A stretch of DNA of 6,136 nucleotides from Pseudomonadota bacterium. Its GTDB lineage: Bacteria > Myxococcota > Myxococcia > Myxococcales > Anaeromyxobacteraceae. Position 1 is the stretch's first letter. The number at the start of each line of letters is the position of its first letter. The position numbers and the translations under genes are program-made. The notes under the pieces were generated by a model. It ran no database searches. It had not been told where the DNA came from and saw only the letters and a list, made by a program, of their open reading frames with translations. Location of the stretch: NCBI GenBank assembly GCA_023411405.1, contig JAEYOU010000090.1, positions 1-6,136 on the forward strand. Direction: 5' to 3'. Shown piece after piece: positions 4,642 to 6,136 of the stretch.

Positions 4642-5791
4642 CCTTGGCCGCGGGCCGCGGAAGCCGGATCGCGAGGATCGTCCCGAGGAGGAGCACGCCG
4701 CCGGCGACCACCGCCGGCGGGAGGACCCCCATGTCGCGCGCGTCCGAGAGGTCCGAGAGGCGGCCCACGCCGGAGAGCAGGAGCCCGCCCGTCGCCACGA
4801 AGGCCGAGAGGAACGCCACCACCTTGCCCGAGTGGCCGGGGAAGGCGTCGGTGGCGAGCGCCATCGCCGTGGGGTAGACGCCCGCCAGGGCGGCGCCGAG
4901 CGCCACCACCGCCGCGAGCGTCACGGCGGGCGTCGGCGCGGCCGCCCACAGCCCGCCGAAGAGCAGCACGAGCGCCGCGGACACGGCGAGGAACCGGAGG
5001 TGGCCGATCCGATCGGCGAGCCTCCCGACCACGAGCCGGACGGCGGTGAGCGTGCCCCAGAAGATCGAGCTCATGAGGGCGGCCGGCACGACGTTCCCCG
5101 CCGCGCGCCGCGTCCAGTACGTGGAGATCCAGGTCCCGATCGACATCTCGATCGCGACGTAGAGCAGGAACAGGAGGCCGCACAACCAGAGCGCGCCGCG
5201 GAGGAAGAGATCACCCGCCGGCGCCTCGGGCGTGGCGCGGCCGGCCCCGACCTGCTGGCGCCCGAGCGCCGCGGCGACCGCGATCGGGAGGAGCGCCGCC
5301 GTGACCAGGGCCGGGCGCCAGCCGAGCCCCTGCCCGAGCGCCACCTGCACGACGAACGGGGCGATCACCGCCCCGATCCCGTAGAAGGCGTGGAGCAGGC
5401 TCATGCCGTGGCCCGAGTCGGTCTCGCCCGCGTGGTCCGCCTGCAGCGCGTTGACGCCGACCTCGTACCCCCCGCCGCCGAGGCCGGTCACGACGGCCGT
5501 GAGGAGGAGCGGCCAGAACGAGGGCGCCAGGGTGTAGCCGACCAGGCCGGCGGCCAGGAGCACGCTCGCGGCGATCACGAACCGCTTCTTCCCGAACCGA
5601 TCCGCCAGCGGTCCGCCCAGGAGGCCGACGATCAGGAGGCCGATGAACTGCCCGGCGCCGAGGAGGCCTGCCCGCCAGTCGGACATCGGGATCTCGCGCT
5701 GGATCGACGGGAGGATCGGGCCGACCACGCACTGCGCGTAGCCGAGGGCGACGAACGCGAGGTACTGGGTGGAGCGGAGGGAGCGCGTCAT
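4622..5791 (-). CDS. MFS transporter, 12 transmembrane helices
   Basis: This is a 389-residue inner-membrane carrier of the major facilitator superfamily. Twelve hydrophobic segments can be counted. Helices 1-6 lie within about 10-178, a soluble loop (179-197) is rich in Gly/Ala/Pro, and helices 7-12 lie within about 198-377. The MFS motif A occurs between helices 2 and 3 as GPLADRFGKKR (60-70), and its second-half echo as GRLADRIGHLR (256-266). Segments GGGGYEVGVNAL (105-116) and LLHAFYGIGAVIAP (132-145) resemble the sugar-transporting FHS (FucP-like) branch, with the N-x-H-x-FFGIGA-type pattern, but the substrate cannot be stated. It could equally be an efflux permease. The start at 5791 (MTRSLRSTQYLAFVALGYAQ) is chosen because the upstream extension is Arg/Ser-rich and non-hydrophobic. 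No Shine-Dalgarno is present. It is convergent with the methyltransferase (20-bp overlap) and divergent from the gene at 6002. Confidence 0.93.
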   Translation of the reverse strand: MTRSLRSTQYLAFVALGYAQCVVGPILPSIQREIPMSDWRAGLLGAGQFIGLLIVGLLGGPLADRFGKKRFVIAASVLLAAGLVGYTLAPSFWPLLLTAVVTGLGGGGYEVGVNALQADHAGETDSGHGMSLLHAFYGIGAVIAPFVVQVALGQGLGWRPALVTAALLPIAVAAALGRQQVGAGRATPEAPAGDLFLRGALWLCGLLFLLYVAIEMSIGTWISTYWTRRAAGNVVPAALMSSIFWGTLTAVRLVVGRLADRIGHLRFLAVSAALVLLFGGLWAAAPTPAVTLAAVVALGAALAGVYPTAMALATDAFPGHSGKVVAFLSAFVATGGLLLSGVGRLSDLSDARDMGVLPPAVVAGGVLLLGTILAIRLPRPAAKVTPAAP

Positions 5792-5804
5792 GAGGTGCCG
5801 CGGT

Positions 5805-5832
5805 GATAAACCCGCGGCGGGCGGAGGGGCAA
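5805..5832 (-). promoter_or_regulatory. Possible promoter of the MFS gene
   Basis: On minus, TTGCCC (5832-5827), 16 bases of spacer and TTTATC (5810-5805) make a weak sigma-70-like pair 13 bases before the ATG. The leader would be only a few bases and no ribosome binding site is visible. TTTATC is the only AT-rich hexamer in the neighbourhood. Confidence 0.35.
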
Positions 5833-5878
5833 GAGGCCGTTCCGACCCGGGAGTGCGCACATTGCTCCGGGCGGACGC

Positions 5879-5890
5879 TGCGACGTCGCA
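5879..5890. promoter_or_regulatory. Perfect 12-bp palindrome in a divergent promoter region
   Basis: TGCGACGTCGCA is a perfect palindrome in the 210-base region between the divergent starts at 5791 and 6002. It contains an ACGT core of the kind used by several dimeric regulators. It lies upstream of both genes and could control either. It is GC-rich, so a chance origin is not excluded. Confidence 0.35.
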
Positions 5891-5907
5891 CGCGAGCGCA
5901 GGGCCAG

Positions 5908-5921
5908 CCGAGCTGGCTCGG
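5908..5921. promoter_or_regulatory. 6-2-6 inverted repeat in the same divergent region
   Basis: CCGAGC-TG-GCTCGG is a perfect 6-bp inverted repeat 17 bases after the 12-bp palindrome. As RNA it would need a larger loop, so as a DNA site it would suit a dimeric protein. There is no other support for function. Confidence 0.25.
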
Positions 5922-6001
5922 AGCGAGCAGGGCTCTGGGGGGAGCGCAGGCGCCCGGCGCGTCGGCAGCCGGAAGCCGAGCACTCCCCCGTATCGATCAC
6001 C

Positions 6002-6136
6002 ATGAGATTCTTCGGAGACCATGCGCAGGACGAGGACCCGCGCGCGGTGGCGGACGATGTGGCCCGGGCGCTGCGGCGCGCCGCCCACCTGCCGGGCGGG
6101 ATCGAGCGGCACGCCGCGGTCGCGGCCGCGCTCGTG
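6002..6136 (+). CDS. Partial: unidentified gene running off the window
   Basis: From the ATG at 6002 a frame of 45 codons stays open to the last base. It begins MRFFGDHAQDEDPRAVADDV and continues ARALRRAAHLPGGIERHAAV, then AAALV. It looks like real coding: a Phe-containing start, an acidic segment and an amphipathic helix, with G/C in nearly every third position. No family can be named from this fragment. No Shine-Dalgarno is present; TATCGA (5991-5996) just upstream might be a -10 element, but that would put the start codon too close. It is divergent from the MFS gene, 210 bases apart. Confidence 0.6.
   Translation, partial: MRFFGDHAQDEDPRAVADDVARALRRAAHLPGGIERHAAVAAALV

Noticed and set aside
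4832..5806. A 324-residue plus frame opposite the MFS gene
   Set aside because: Its sequence is rich in Glu/Arg/Gly/His and is simply the complement of codons for hydrophobic helices.

Overview
The window is very GC-rich, with strong third-position G/C bias, and nearly every reading frame is open by chance. Codon use and gene content suggest a Myxococcota-type soil bacterium, most like Anaeromyxobacter. The gene types are a rubredoxin-less rubrerythrin next to a Fur-family regulator, a DUF3014 protein and small conserved hypothetical proteins. The organism assignment is an inference from style, not from a database match.

Layout. Positions 1-154 (minus) hold the N-terminus of a protein resembling the first domain of biotin carboxylases. 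Positions 155-530 have no convincing gene but contain a perfect 9-bp-stem hairpin and terminator-like inverted repeats. Positions 531-944 (minus) encode a SpoIIAA-like STAS/SEC14-fold protein. Positions 1131-1682 (minus) encode an unrecognised protein, and a 14-bp tandem repeat lies just beyond its stop. Divergent from it, 1815-2246 (plus) encodes a Fur-superfamily regulator. A perfect TTAGAC-N3-GTCTAA palindrome follows, and then rubrerythrin (2344-2763, plus). A GC-rich hairpin cluster separates rubrerythrin from a convergent small acidic protein (2841-3077, minus). Divergent from that, 3255-4034 (membrane-anchored DUF3014) and 4093-4641 (class I SAM methyltransferase) run on plus. The methyltransferase overlaps by 20 bp, tail to tail, an MFS transporter (4622-5791, minus). 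A plus-strand gene of unknown function starts at 6002 and runs off the window.

The best functional unit is the regulator-rubrerythrin pair. The Fur-like protein keeps all five metal/peroxide-sensing ligand positions of PerR, including the Asp that distinguishes PerR from Fur, but has no cysteine and so cannot form the usual structural zinc site. The palindrome between the two genes has the size and TTA...TAA ends of a PerR/Fur/Irr operator and sits where it could block rubrerythrin transcription. The simplest model is local peroxide or iron control of a peroxide-reducing diiron protein. The other genes look like single housekeeping or hypothetical units. Several lack a Shine-Dalgarno sequence and may have very short or no leaders. 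I see no CRISPR array, tRNA, rRNA, insertion sequence or phage signal.
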